A stretch of DNA of 64,000 nt from Collybia mongolica (GCA_013420905.1 JAAXNY010000005.1:1364001-1428000), one strand, 5' to 3'; counted from the first letter of the stretch, positions 42,401 to 54,953 are shown. A program made the numbers and translations. Notes: generated by a model not told the origin, from the letters alone.

Positions 42401-43993
42401 GACAAGCAAAGAAGGTCCAATATGCCTTGAACACTGCAGAATCTGAACGCCTTGCTACTAAATATGGTGTCAAAGGCATTCCACTACTCAGTACTTTGAG
42501 TTCTCTCTCTTTTCCAGTCTCATTTCCCTATGACTTTATGCACCTTATATGGTCCAATCTCATTCCAAATCTGATTTCCCTGTGGACTGGAAATTACAAA
42601 GATCTTTCCCATGATGGTGCAGGCTATGTGTTAGCACCAACTGTATGGGAAGCTATTGGTCAGGCCACAGCAAAGGCTGGGGATACAATTCCTGCAGCAT
42701 TTGGTTCAAGGGTCCCAAATATTGCATCAGAAAAGGCACAGATGATTGCTGAAACCTATTCAATCTGGACTTTATATATTGCACCAACTCTCCTTAAAGG
42801 ACGATTTACAAGTCCACAATATTATACACACTTTATTAAATTAGTTAGGTTATTAAACCTTTGCCTTCAATTTGAGATTACTCAGGATCAAGTTGATGAA
42901 CTTGAAAGGGGTTTTAATAGCTGGGTTGAGAAATATGAAGAGCAAGTATTTTGATATATATTTAATTTTGAACATGATCTGATGATTTTCCAGGTTGTAC
43001 TATAACCATGATCCAATGTGGGTATCTACATGTCCTCTAACCATCCATGCCCTTCTACATATTGCACCAACTATTAGGGCTATGGGGCCAGTCTGGGCAT
43101 ATTGGGCATTTCCAATGGAACGTTATTGTGGTGACCTCCTCTGCCACATTAAAAGTCGAAGGTTCCCCTATCCAAACATCAATAGCTATGTTACTTCTTG
43201 TGCTCATTTAACACAAATAACTCTCCTCTATGACTTGCATGGAAAGCTTGACTTCCTCCCCCCTAAATCTGATGAGAGGAACATCAGTTTTCCCCTATGT
43301 ATGTTTCCCATCATAATCAAGTACTTATATACTCATTAGCTTGATTTAGACCCATTACATATTTTCACCCCACCCAAGGGACTAATATGTCTCCCCACTC
43401 CCCTGTGGAAAGTACTTACAGCAACACTAGCTACTTGATTCAGTAAACCTGCATCACTTATCAGGAAACTTATACCTCAGGATACCAAATTTATCCAATA
43501 TGGCCAGATGCATCATCTAGAAGGAGGTGATACAATACAAGCACGTGAAATTATTCCACTTAGATCAGACAGCCGGGATATGTCATATGTCCGGGTAGGT
43601 TTCTTTCTAAAATGCTCAATGCATATTGCTAACTTATCTTAGTACCAGCTTGAAGTTGATAAGTTTGCTCATCAGAGACATCGAACACCTGTGTTTGAGC
43701 TTCAAGACTTCTATGGACAAGTCCTTCGCCTGCTTATAGTTACAGTTCCTGCATCTCCTAAAAATGGTATTGAAGCAGGTTCATTTGTCTATGCAAGTAT
43801 CAAACAGGCCAAACTATTAGACATAGCTACTAATACCCATCATAAAATCATCTATTACAAAGATTTGGGGGCAACAGAATTTGTTGATATTGATCAAGTA
43901 CAATGTTTAATTGGTCGGATTAAAGACCATGGCAAATGGGCACTTATTGACCGAAGCCAATTATTGACTCAAGTACATAGTATGGACCAATAG
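39409..43993 (+). pseudogene. Tnp2/Plavaka-type transposase, split by an LTR (left arm)
   Basis: Exon 1 is 39409-40144, with 48-bp intron, then 40193-40714, the LTR, 41934-42945 and further exons to 43993. The N-terminal Cys/His finger is CACGCAKRVNSRTESRH...H, followed by an acidic linker. A zinc ribbon (HYDCCRSSCVCYTG, then LKQCPKCNSDRY) precedes the first catalytic Asp in LGLSTDGFGPFKRR. After the LTR the frame resumes with GTIPGPKKPDD, VFGDIPAMSMLMRMKGHN and, further on, PLTIHALLHIAP and WAYWAFPMERYCG. The insertion lies within the Gly codon after that Asp. Near the 3' end an in-frame TGA at 43436-43438 adds a second lesion, and the junction near 42945-42995 does not splice cleanly in frame. 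Start at 39409 or 39418 (MGGKTV). Confidence 0.85.
40715..41929 (+). repeat. Solo LTR-E (1,215 bp) inside the transposase, left arm
   Basis: Begins TGATAGGG, ends CCCCTTTCA, with a 4-bp target duplication ACGG at 40711-40714 and 41930-41933. A CTATAAATAGAC promoter-like box is near 41338 and a (TG)7 run near 41862. It is rich in CpG, unlike the decayed copy at 56541-58175. Removing it with one ACGG restores the transposase frame at that point. Confidence 0.88.
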
Positions 43994-44487
43994 TACTGGT
44001 CACATATATATATATAGATCAATTAACACAGTCATTTTATACTACATATAACACTTCATTCTAATCTAACCAAAATCTCAATTTCTTCTTTTCTAAATGA
44101 TTCATCTAAGGCAGTAAAGTCATCCCATAAACCCACTATTTGTGGGATGAAATACCTTCTATGCTGAACTTAAATCATCCCACATATTCCACCTTTTATG
44201 GGATGAAAGTTCACTCTCTAATAGATTAAAATGATCTAATAAAACCCACCCATTATAGGATGAAATTCCCCTCTTTTTCACTGGATTAAAATTGTCCCAT
44301 ATAATTCACCTCTAATGGGATGAAAGTTCACACCACTAAGGGATGAAAATTTCTGAAATTATAAGAGCAGAAATTCATCCTCTCAAGGGATGAAATATCT
44401 GGGATGAAGTTTCATCCCAATTTCATACCCTTTAGATTCATCCACTAAACTTAGGAAATGCTGCTTTCATCCATTAAGTGGGGGAAA
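43994..44487. repeat. 3' subterminal repeats of the left copy (palindrome spacer)
   Basis: Eight or more GGGATGAAA-type motifs in both orientations, the counterpart of the 33278-33900 array, so this is the 3' end of the left element. The expected terminal CAGTG is absent: at 44487/44488 the sequence jumps into the inverted right copy, with AAATT common to both sides. Confidence 0.75.
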
Positions 44488-47400
44488 AATTTAATAAAGT
44501 GTGTATAATATTGTGGACTTGTAAATCGTCCTTTAAGGAGAGTTGGTGCAATATATAAAGTCCAGATTGAATAGGTTTCAGCAATCATCTGTGCCTTTTC
44601 TGATGCAATATTTGGGACCCTTGAACCAAATGCTGCAGGAATTGTATCCCCAGCCTTTGCTGTGGCCTGACCAATAGCTTCCCATACAGTTGGTGCTAAC
44701 ACATAGCCTGCACCATCATGGGAAAGATCTTTGTAATTTCCAGTCCACAGGGAAATCAGATTTGGAATGAGATTGGACCATATAAGGTGCATAAAGTCAT
44801 AGGGAAATGAGACTGGAAAAGAGAGAGAACTCAAAGTACTGAGTAGTGGAATGCCTTTGACACCATATTTAGTAGCAAGGCGTTCAGATTCTGCAGTGTT
44901 CAAGGCATATTGGACCTTCTTTGCTTGTCTTAAGAATGTTGCATGGTCTCGTAGTGGAAGTGTGGATGCATGATATTGTTGTTGAGGGTCTGGAAAGCCA
45001 TTTCGTCGCAATGGAACGTAGTGTGTTGTTTTTCGTGAAAAGGGAATGCAAACTCCCCGAATAGTATACATTCGGCATGGATATATTGCATTGTGGCCCT
45101 TCATGCGCATGAGCATTGACATTGCAGGAATATCGCCAAAGACGACGATGAGGTGAGCATGAAGTAGGAAGATTTCTTTGCTGATTCCATCGAAGGCTGA
45201 AACCCCAATCTTGAGCTGCAGAAGCTCCTGAACTACAGGCCAAAAAAATGAATCTGCGTCGTCAGGCTTTTTGGGCCCTGGAATAGTCCCTAGACAAATT
45301 ATGTTATCCTTGAGAAAGCGTTCCTCAGGAGGGAGGTTATAATTAAACATGATTATAGGCCATGCTGTCTTGGTACGGCGCTTGAAAGGACCAAAGCCGT
45401 TGAAAGGGGGCTCCTGGGCTATAAGTGCGCTGATGCTATGTAATGTAATCCCTCACACACACACACCAAACCTAACAATCAACACACGAACAGTAGGAAT
45501 CGCCTGTTTTGAGTTCGGGTTCAAGTGCTTAGAAGCACTAAGCTTTGAATAGTACTAGCCAAAGCCCTTTCCAATGATCTCTCAACGGGTTTGTTTTAGA
45601 CAAAAGCTTCAACACAGGTTTAAAAACCTGCTAGGTATATTTATAACTCTCGATCCAATAGACTGAGTACCAAGTGTACGTTCAATTATTAATGATCCCA
45701 AGCGGATCTATAAGTCCAAGTGACTTATCAAACAATACAGTGCCAAGTGCACTAAGGCCAAGTGCCTAGTAATTCCAATGGACAATACGGTACTAAGTTC
45801 CAAGTGAACTAAGTTTCTTTAATTCTGTGGTTCTTCAATCAATTCCAATCAAGACATGTTGAAGCAATCTGATCCTTAATTCGGGCACGCAATAGTGTTT
45901 TAACAAATGTGATTTGTATACTCTATAGTCGCGCGAAGTGGGGGCAAGATTCCTTGCCTTAGCGCTACTCATCTACAGTCTATTTATAGTGTACAAACTA
46001 AATATCATACGGAATTGTAAATTTTACACGGAACCGCGCTCCCGCGTGCCAAGGATCTGTATTCAATGCTGATGCGTCCTCTACAACTTGGCGTGCGCGC
46101 CATGCGTGCCAATTATGCCGTTTACTGGTTACTTATCAAATATTGAAAGAGCTGGCTAAACTCTTATCAAGTCGCGACCGCGCGCTCCGTTATTTAAAAC
46201 AGCGCAGCACTGTCATTTACTCCTCCTGATTGTCCCAGTTGCTATTCACGGGGTCCCGTCGCTTCCAGTAGTTAACACCAAGTACCCCTGACTAGGATCG
46301 GGTTGTGCAAGTCCCGAATTTACAATTACTTCTCCTATTAATGATGATCCCCGGACTAATGATATCATACTACAACGGTTACTTATGAACTAAGACACCG
46401 AGGTTGTAACCGGGCATGGTGAATAGGACTAATAATAGACCGTACTCATAGTCCTCTGTACTGATAGTGTATTATCCATTAGACTAGTTCACTCTGATTA
46501 GCCGTCTTGGAGCTCGACTCTAATCCTTTATTACCGTTTACTTGGTTATTAGAAATGATACTAATAGCCTTACTTGTCGACTTTACAAGTGCAAACAATT
46601 TCGGGCCCTATCACCGTCTGTAGATAACCCAAGTGCAATATCACAAGGATCAGAAAAAAACCACTCTGGAAGTTCTTTGTCACCAATTGTAACAAATGTC
46701 TTCTGGAGTAGTTGATAATGGGTGCCGTCAAAGATATCTGTCATTTTTCTTGGGTCATGTTTGTGATTGGATTGATACTGCATTTTTCGAGCATACGAGA
46801 AATTTCCAAGCATTGCACGGAGTCGGGGAATAATAGGGAGATACTCTAGATATGAATAGGGTGTTGTCCCATCAGATTTATAGCGGTCAGAATTACATTT
46901 AGGGCATTGTTTGAGGGCTTTGTATGGGCCAGTGTAGCAGACACAAGATGAACGACAGCAGTCATAGTGTACAGGCTGAAAACCAGAGAGAAACTGAATA
47001 CGTTTCTGTGTATTCTTCAGCAATTCTGTTGAAGTTATATAGCGGATTTTCTGGAATGTTCTATCCGTTAGGCCATCTTGAACTTTCAGGGCAAAGAACT
47101 GGATGAGCTTCATATCACTCATATCTAGCATTTGGTCTGTAAACTAGTTAATATGATGCACATAATGATAACAATGTACATACCTAATTGCGAGACTTCC
47201 TTCATAAATCCCTCCCCAAGGAGATCCCATACTGAGATTCCTGCCTGGCTTGCCTCCGCGATTGGCGTTTCAAATCCATCACTGTCTTCCCCAAAGTCTT
47301 CGTTGGAACCGTCGAAGTCCCCCCCCATATTGTCGTTGCCTTTGTCTTCTCCAGATCCAATCTCGTCGTCGTTGCTATCCCCATCATCCTCATCAACAGT

Positions 47401-47919
47401 AAATCGTTGTCTTGAATTAAGCCCCCACCGTTGCTGGCTGAGCTGATTGATATGTCCTGCAATGCAAGAAGAGCGGCGTAAGTTGGACAAGCCGTATTTG
47501 TTTGAGCAATCCTCCAATGGAGGTAAGGATGGTGCCAATGGTGGATCAGGAGAGCTGTCACGAAATCCAGATGGTCCTGCCTTGCCCGTCAAATTATCAA
47601 TAATTTCTTCTGCATTATTTTGAGAGCTGAAAGAGGCGTTGCCCTTTGTAGAACTAGGGGCCAGTTTCTTTGCTAGTTGGGCTTGTGGGTGGGGGGTGGA
47701 TCCAATAACTTTATGCTTGGGATGGGGACAGGACGACGTTTTCCGTTGGGGCTGATCTTCCTGGTTGAGGCTCTGGATAAGAGACCAGTTCTGTGATAGG
47801 ATTTTTGACGTGAGGTGAGAGTGCCCTTTCCCTTTCAAGTGCCGGCTCTCAGTCCTGGAGTTGACCCTTTTGGCGCAGCCACATGCACAAAGCACTGTCT
47901 TACCGCCCATAATGCACAT
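44488..47919 (-). pseudogene. Tnp2/Plavaka-type transposase, truncated (right arm)
   Basis: Mirror of the left-arm gene from the start at 47919 to the palindrome junction, so it has the N-terminal finger (47125-47919), the zinc ribbon (46583-47131) and the segment after the LTR (44488-45396). The frame runs into the junction after QYYTHFIK and lacks the last several hundred codons, including the WAYWAFPMERYCG block. The same LTR-E sits at the same base. Two independent lesions make it non-functional. Confidence 0.85.
45401..46613 (-). repeat. Solo LTR-E inside the transposase, right arm
   Basis: Exact inverted counterpart of 40715-41929 at the same codon, 1,213 bp, one TG repeat unit shorter. 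Shared position proves the insertion predates the inverted duplication. Confidence 0.88.
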
Positions 47920-48277
47920 TCACCTGGAGAGTAAAATATATAAGTTGGTATGTAAATGAGGCAAATGTGTATGCACCAGGTCTCGAGGCCCCTACAAAGC
48001 CGCAATGACCTCCTCAGTCTTATGAAACGTGGGGCGTTGCGCACGTTGTGCCTGCGGCAACAGTCCTAGTTCACCTATTTACAATGGATCATTAGCTTCT
48101 TTATTTTTAGCTCAGGTTGCAAAATCTTATATTGTATTCAATATTGAGTACTTATAACATACTGACTACATTTGTATAGAACTACTATATACTATATACT
48201 AAAAAATGTCTTTTACTTACCGAAATACTGAGGAGGGAGGCTGGGGAAGGGGCCAGGAGGCTGGGCAGAAGTTGCGG

Positions 48278-48577
48278 CGGGCGATGGTTGTGGTACGGGA
48301 GCAAAGGGGAAAGCATGCGAAAGCAGGCTGCCAGCACATGATACGGCTCGGAATGTTCAGCCGTCGGGCATCTCGGGCATCGGGCCTTTACAGCTAAATT
48401 GTTACCTGAGAAATCCGAGTCACATTGTATAAGAGTGATATGACTGAGATGCCCGATTTGATCACATGGCCTTATTGACCAAGATGCCTGACGGCTGAAC
48501 ATTCCAAGCTGTATCATGTGTTGGCAGCCCGCTTTCGCACGCTTTCCCTCTTGCTCTTGTACCACAACCATTGCCCG
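48278..48577. repeat. Fold-back hairpin in the divergent promoter, right arm
   Basis: Mirror of 38751-39050 with the same stem mismatches. Confidence 0.8.
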
Positions 48578-48721
48578 TTGGCCCCCTCCCCCTCATTGTA
48601 AGTACTTTTTCTTGATAGATTACGATTAGTATAGTAGAATTTGTAGTAGTTAATTGAATTCCAATACAAAACTATAAGACTTCGTTAAGAACATTAATAA
48701 AAGCTAATAATGATCCTACAG

Positions 48722-51415
48722 GAAACCTAAGGACATCACCGGTATGCAGGACAAGACCATGCCCAACGATGTCTGCAACATGGTACACCGCTTCATTGAC
48801 CTCGAAGCACAGGTGGACAACGAGGGGGAGGACGATCTCTTTGGAGAGGAGCTGGGACTCGGTATGCCAATCTACCCATTCAGATTCAAAGCACGTTAAT
48901 ACCAACCCGTTTTACAGATGACTTCATTGACGATGAGGTCAACGAGGACAACGGGCAGTCAGGCAGTGCACCAAGACTGTCAACTTCTGCCAACAGTCCT
49001 CTCAACAACGATGACAAATTTGATAAATTTATTCATGGGATAATGAGACGATCACAGGCAAGTCGTGAGGAGGAGTCGGACGGGGACAGCAATATGGAGG
49101 GGAACAATGAAGATGACTATTATTATTGCCTTGCAAACAGATACTTTTCTGATGAAGGCATGCCAAAACCCCGCGATCCGGATGAGGAACAACCCCCAGT
49201 CAATGAAGGCCTTTCAAGACACCTTGTTCTGGATGTGGAACGACTTCCAACAGGCGAAGACAGCCCATTAATGAGAGTCCGTTGTGTGGTGAGCATCAGT
49301 ACCTGCATCTTACTGATACTATGACTGAGACTTGACGCAATGTATTCTAGGAGGGGAGGGAAAGAGACGCCGTTTCCTTTCTCCTCAATAATACAGACTC
49401 TCGACATTGGCTCAGATCAGCATTTTGTCGAGATTCCATACATGGCTGGTTCTACATCGAGGGCACAATGAATGCCGACCTTTTAGCCCTTCTAAAATCA
49501 TCACCCTCAATTTTTCGCCCTCAGGATGGTATTATGGAGGTGAAGCTGGGGGAATGGGTGTCTCTGTTGAATTTAAGGCATTCTGAAGAGACCCCTTCTG
49601 CTGGAGGTTGGGTCACGATTTGTAGGGGGCTCTACAAAGGGGATGTAGGATATGTTTCCTCAGTAGAGAATTGGGGAAAACTGGAAGTCCTGCTGTTACC
49701 TCGCCTCCCTCCCCTTCAAGACAGAGATTCCTCCAAGAAAAGGAAACGAGGTACCCTCCGCTCTGAGCCGGGTTTGTTTGACGATGAAAAACGGGACCAA
49801 ATCATCAAAACTCACCCCAGAGTCACTATTGTCGACAGCAAAACTATGGGCCATTTTGCTGCTTTTGGTCACAAATTTGAATTTTTCCTTGAACGCAGAA
49901 CTTATGGCTTTGGTTCAGTATCATGTGTCCCCGTTTCCTTACAAAGCAAGATGGTGAACTTGTTTCTATGCTGTCCTCACCCTGAAATCAAAAGCGCGCG
50001 ATTCCCATGCCCTTCAGAATGGCAATTTTTTGAAGGCAAACAGGTGGTCATAAAGGAATCCTCTAAGAGGGGTATCATCCAGTCCATCGGTATTGATTTG
50101 GCAGAGGTGGAACTAGAAATGGGGGAGGGTTTACACATGGTCCTGTGGTCCAATATGTGGAAGTACATCGCTCATGGCCATTTCGCAGAAGTAATCAGTG
50201 GGGCTCTCCAAGGGGAAAAGGGATGGGTAGTTGAGGTGACGGAGGAATATGTCTACATTGTCAAACATCTTGAAACACAAGGACCGCAGAGTTACATCAG
50301 TCCAAACTCCCTCAAGGTAAAAACTTAAGATATTATGCCAGTCACGTTGTAATTTACTTTTAAACAGCCACTCGAAGTCCATAGGAACTGGGTGAAAGTA
50401 GTTGACCCTCCGATAATACTCCACAGTCAACCACCAACATTGAGTAACGTACCAACTGTCCCAATTAGACGTGAGGAAGTTCCCTGGATAGGGCTTGAGG
50501 TTTTGGTCGTCAAAACAGGACATGCAATGAAGGGTTCTCGTGCAGTAATCAAAGATGTTCAACTCTCGAAAACTACACTCAGTGGACTCCGAGTAACTGT
50601 TCAATTTATTCACTTGAATCCTGCACATCCATTCAGTGGCAAAGTTCTGGACTACGATGATGTTGTAGAATCTCTGTAAATATTATATTCTTCTTCATAT
50701 CCATTATGAGCTAATTTCTCCCCCAAGGTCTTGCCTCAGATTAAACGAATTTGCCCCACCCAAGAACAAATTATTTGTCCCCCTCCCAGGCCATGTTGCC
50801 AAATTCCCCCCTCCCCAGGAACCTGCCGCGGCTGCCACTACTGCAGCAGTGGGGGGTAGCACGCCCATGCCTGACTTTCACCACTTGACGCCGGCCTGGA
50901 ACCCCGCATCTCGAACGCCTGATGTAGGATCCTCCTCTCAAGCCTCCCCTCCACCAACTATATCACAACAGCAGGGACCTGCTCACCCATTATTAGATCC
51001 ACGGCTTATTGATATTAAATTAAAGGTGTTGGTTACAGGTGGGCAATATCAAGGTAAAGAAATGGTGGTCTCCATAGTGCGGATAGAGGGAGCATTATCA
51101 GTCCGGTTCAACCACTACAAGACATCAGGATCCTTGCCTCCAGGAGACCTCACACCAAAATGTCCCAATCCTACACGTGATAGCGGATTGTTGGTCGTAG
51201 TTGAAGGTGACCACCTGGGCCAATATGTCCACCAAATTCACCATTGTTACGAGAATGGCCAGCCAATTATGATATTGGCCGTCATCAACCAGACTGAGGG
51301 AGGCCACAAAACACTTTCGGGGGATCATTTGGAACTAAGCCCTGATGTACTCTGCATTGGCCATGAAACCAAAGAAGAAAAGGCACAAAATGAGGGAACA
51401 ATGACTGCTCTTTGA
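48722..51415 (+). CDS. Transposon-borne SPT5-like protein, right-arm copy
   Basis: Exons 48722-48861, 48918-49288, 49351-50316, 50368-50675 and 50728-51415 (introns 56, 62, 51 and 52 bp). Translation is the same as the left-arm gene: acidic N-region, NGN domain around WFYIEGTMNADLLALL, several KOW motifs, Pro-rich linker. It is full-length, intact and on an arm that otherwise has only a broken transposase. The upstream frame is open back into the hairpin stem, so the first exon and start are unresolved. Confidence 0.82.
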
Positions 51416-51513
51416 AAGGATGCTTGTAAAACTCGTGCGAAATAATTAACAGGCATTACTTTCAATTTTGCATATACCTTTTGGGACTCTACTGCATCAC
51501 ATGTATATACACA

Positions 51514-52106
51514 TCATAATTTTTGCCGTTTTCCCTGCTCATCGTCCCTTCTACTTGATTTACGTCTCCGTTTTTTGCTCTTTACTTGTTCCTGGAAGTT
51601 AAAATTGAATACCGGATTGATTAAGTTGCCACCTTCGACACAGATCTGAATAATAAACTTTGTTGTCAATTAATAAGATACTGTCGGAAACTGGTTATGT
51701 GAGTCGATTCACATACCTTCCCCTCCAATGGATTGATAGTGCTGATATTCACCTTACACTCTTCAGGGACTATGTCTGCCTCCGTCTCAATATCACCTAG
51801 GTAAGAGTTTTTCCTTCAGCATCACGTGGAGTTAGATTATTGCTTACTGTTATCCTTGGGTACACTGGATCCATGGCTTGAAGATTCGGACTTGCAAAGC
51901 TCCATAAACCAGTTTCTATTTTCCAATAGACCAAGTTGATTCTCCGGTGAGCAAGGACCAAAGAAAGCACAATCAAATGGTCCACAGTCTGATTCAGTCT
52001 CGGATTCCGTTGTGCTTTCCACAACATGACCGGAAACATCATCATTCTGCAGCACACAGTGGGTAGGGGAAGTGTCTGGAGGGTTGGGTGTGAGGCCAGT
52101 GGCCAT
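51514..52106 (-). CDS. Element accessory protein 2, right-arm copy
   Basis: Exons (minus) 51848-52106, 51717-51796 and 51514-51645; same 156-aa product as the left-arm gene with the KSKKRRRKSSRR tail. Convergent with the SPT5-like gene, stop codons about 100 bp apart. Confidence 0.65.
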
Positions 52107-52465
52107 TACGTTGTGATTATTTTTTTGAGTTCCAAGGTCCTTTATATGTTTTATTTTGTGCTCATGCCCCAAACCCCAACAGTTTTACCTGAGTACAGTT
52201 ATAGATCCGGAATCCAAAGCTAGTCAGATTATAGAAATCCCTTTGCCCACCCCAAAGCCCGGAACCCATTTTTTTTTCTTTTTCATCCCCTGTGCGAATT
52301 AATTTGAGCTCGGTTCTGTTGTCCTTGGGGACGGAACCTGCTCCACCTCAAATTTAAAAGAACCCTCTTTCTCTGTGTCTCCCAGCATCTCCTCATTCGC
52401 TCAGTCTCGCCTTTCTTCACCTTTGCCACCAGCTCTTTCTCCAATGCACCCTTTTCCATAAAACT

Positions 52466-53381
52466 ATGGCTAAGTCTACCGCATTTCAAAAAGCAAAGCA
52501 ATCTCGCAAGGTGGCATTGTCTTCGGGCTCATCCCAGAGAGTTAAAGGTGGATACTGTGATTTTCAAATGGAAACATGTTACCTATTATTACATTTTGTT
52601 TCACCAGGTACACGGATAAATACATCAGAGGCAATGGCAATGGAAGCAAAAATGAAGAAAATGAAAGGTATTACTTTTTTTTTTGCATACTTCCTATACC
52701 ATACTAACGTGACTAGCTGAACTCGTAGCTCTTCGCAAAGCTGCCCATGCTAAAGAACAGCAGAAGAATGTCATACCACGCCCACCACGTGGCGTTGCAG
52801 GGAACGGATTCAATCTCCAGGCTGAAATGCAACTCCAAGATGATTCCGATTTATACAAGGCCATTCGTGTAAGTTTTACTTCTTAAAACCCTTTGCTCCA
52901 ATCTTTTTTTTTACAAGTAATAGCGCTGCGTTCGTAGTTTAGTTGGTAACGCAGGCCTTAACTACTCGGTTGTTTGGCACAGGCAACCTACAGTAGTCAT
53001 TAGTCAAATCATCCACGTGGTAAGTCTTTTCTTTGCTGCTTTGTTACTCATTTAAATAATTTATTTCAGGCCAAAAGTCGGCATACATACCTCAAAAAAT
53101 TCCATAATGGCTGGGCCACTCAAGAATTTATCAAGTCACATTTGAAGAACAAACGCGCCTATGCTCATAAATGTGGGTATACAAATGAGACTGGAAATAC
53201 AGTAGGGGGCAGTAATGCTGATGATGAGGAGGAAATGGATGTCAACATTGACTTAAATGAGCATGATGAGGATGAAGTAGATAGTAGTGATGAGGGGGAA
53301 GAGGATGGGGACCAGAAGGGTGAGGACCAGGAGGGTGAGGACCAGGAGGATGAGGAAGGGAATGAATCAGAAGCCTACTAA
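52466..53381 (+). CDS. Element accessory protein 1, right-arm copy
   Basis: Exons 52466-52547, 52608-52667, 52717-52866, 52994-53019 and 53070-53381; same 209-aa product with an Asp/Glu tail as in the left arm. The exon 3-4 splice choice is the weak point, as there. Confidence 0.6.
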
Positions 53382-53427
53382 TCATTAGAATATTGTTAAA
53401 TGTTGAATCACACAAATTTAAACATCT

Positions 53428-54050
53428 ATAAGAGGATGAAATATCCAAATAAAAATGAGTGCATTTCAACCTTTCAATGGATGAAAAGTTAGTACTACTT
53501 TCATCCAAAAACAATCCAGTAAAATGATGAAAAAGAGGATGAATTTAAGTGAGGAAAATGGGATGAATTTGAACATATGATTTTCATCTCTCATAAAATG
53601 CCAGTATTTTTGCCCTTAATAGTATGAAATTCATCCCTCATGTAAGACTCGCAAGGGTGTTATTTCTGCCCTTAATAGTATGAAATTCATCCCCCATGTA
53701 AGACTTGCAAGGGTGTTATTCTCACCCCTTATTAGTATGAAATTCATCCTTTTTGAAAGGTTAGTATAGCACCCTTGATAGTAAGAAATTCATCCCATGA
53801 GGGTGAATTATGAGGGGTATGAATACGGACAAATTTTGCATGAAATTCATCCATCAAATTATACCTTAAAGGGGGGTTTTCCCTCCATTTTTCCCCCTAC
53901 AGGGGGTGTGTTTTCAAACATCTTTGAGATGAGATTCATTACATTTTAGGATTGTTAATTGAATGAATTTCATATTTTTAATGTATTATTTCTCTTATTT
54001 AAGAGGATGAAACACAGGGTTGAATTTCATCTATTCTCAGTTTCACAGTG
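53428..54050 (-). repeat. Subterminal repeat array, right arm
   Basis: Mirror of 33278-33900, ending in the CACTG terminus (CAGTG on the plus strand at 54046-54050). The next bases, CTC, differ from the left flank. Confidence 0.75.
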
Positions 54051-54485
54051 CTCTGTGCAGACTCTGTGTGGACTCTACAGAGTCCATGCAGACTCACTTA
54101 CTTTCTTATAACAGGTTACTTAATTACTATATTTTACTTACTGATGATTCTACATACATTGATAGTAAATACTTAATTTAATATGGGCAGGGGCCTCCAC
54201 TACCCCTATTGTCCTTGTCAGCCTCCATGGCATTTGGGGTTCTTGCCATTGTTTTTGGCACCAGGTGGTGCAGGATGGGCCCCCACAGCATTGTCAGTGG
54301 CCTGGGTTTCAGTGGTAGAAGCACTGGCTGCTTTTCTTGCTGTTGTCCCTGTTGTCCTTGTCCTTGTCCTTGTGGTGATGGTGGTCATCTTTGTCCTACA
54401 TTCTCATTGTAGTTGTTGTTGTCATTGTGCCATTGTTGGTGCTGCTGCTACTACTGCTGTTGCCATCATTACCACAGGCCTTGTT
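54051..54485. other. Unassigned DNA between the palindrome and a Gypsy LTR
   Basis: Begins with a small imperfect inverted repeat (ACTCTGTGTGGACTCTACAGAGTCC is its core region, about 54061-54085). From 54180 a low-complexity GTTGTCCTTGT-type stretch reads as a 118-codon frame, which I do not believe is a gene. Confidence 0.4.
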
Positions 54486-54942
54486 TGTAAGGGCAACTCT
54501 ATGTCGCACTGCACTAACCCAAGGTCAGCTGATGCATGATTGAGCAGAGGAAATCCAAAGTTATATTTAGTAGTATAGTAGGGCCTATGTACTCACCCAG
54601 CAGAGGAAATCCAAAGAGAATACTCTGAGGATCCTCTGCCAGGTGTCTCTATCCTATATACCTAGCCTAACAATGGTGGGGAGTTCCCCATTGTAGCCAT
54701 GTGGCTCAGGGTCATATTGTACATTATCTACAAGCAAGCTATGTGTCCTCTGACTGACATCCAACTTAAAATTGGAGGTGTGGGTGCAAGTGCTGATGTG
54801 TGGGTGTGAGTCCCAATGTGCAAGTGCAGTTGCCAATGCTGATGCTAATTCTCTAATGGTGAGGTCAGGTGCCAATGCCAATGTCAACTTCCAATGTGCA
54901 AGGTCAGGAGGTTTGAGTGTGGAATTGGGTATTTCCCTTACA
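54486..54942 (-). repeat. Gypsy LTR-D, best-preserved copy
   Basis: 457 bp, TGTAAGGG at one end and CCCTTACA at the other. The adjoining CCCCCCC (54945-54953 region) is the complement of a polypurine tract, and a decayed Pol reads on the minus strand beyond it. This is therefore the 3' LTR of a minus-strand element. Doubled GAGGAAATCCAAAG blocks lie inside. Confidence 0.8.
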
Positions 54943-54953
54943 TTACCCCCCCT

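Larger units (their letters stand above)
33278..54050. mobile_element. 20.8-kb palindrome of two head-to-head CACTA/Plavaka-like elements
   Basis: Left arm 33278-42842 (9,565 bp) and right arm 44488-54050 (9,563 bp) are inverted copies around a 1,645-bp spacer. Coordinates sum to 87328 up to a TG microsatellite near 41865/45460 and to 87330 inside it, because the right arm has one TG unit less. I found no other difference in translated ORFs. Both outer ends are exactly CACTGTGAAAC, a CACTA-like terminus, and similarity stops there. The left copy continues through the spacer to the end of its transposase and 3' subterminal repeats; the right copy is cut inside the transposase. The flanking triplets differ (GGA and CTC), so no 3-bp target duplication is visible. 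Confidence 0.93.

Noticed and set aside
54183..54539. 118-codon hydrophobic plus frame
   Set aside because: Made by GTTGTCCTTGT-type low-complexity repeats that run into LTR-D; not gene-like.
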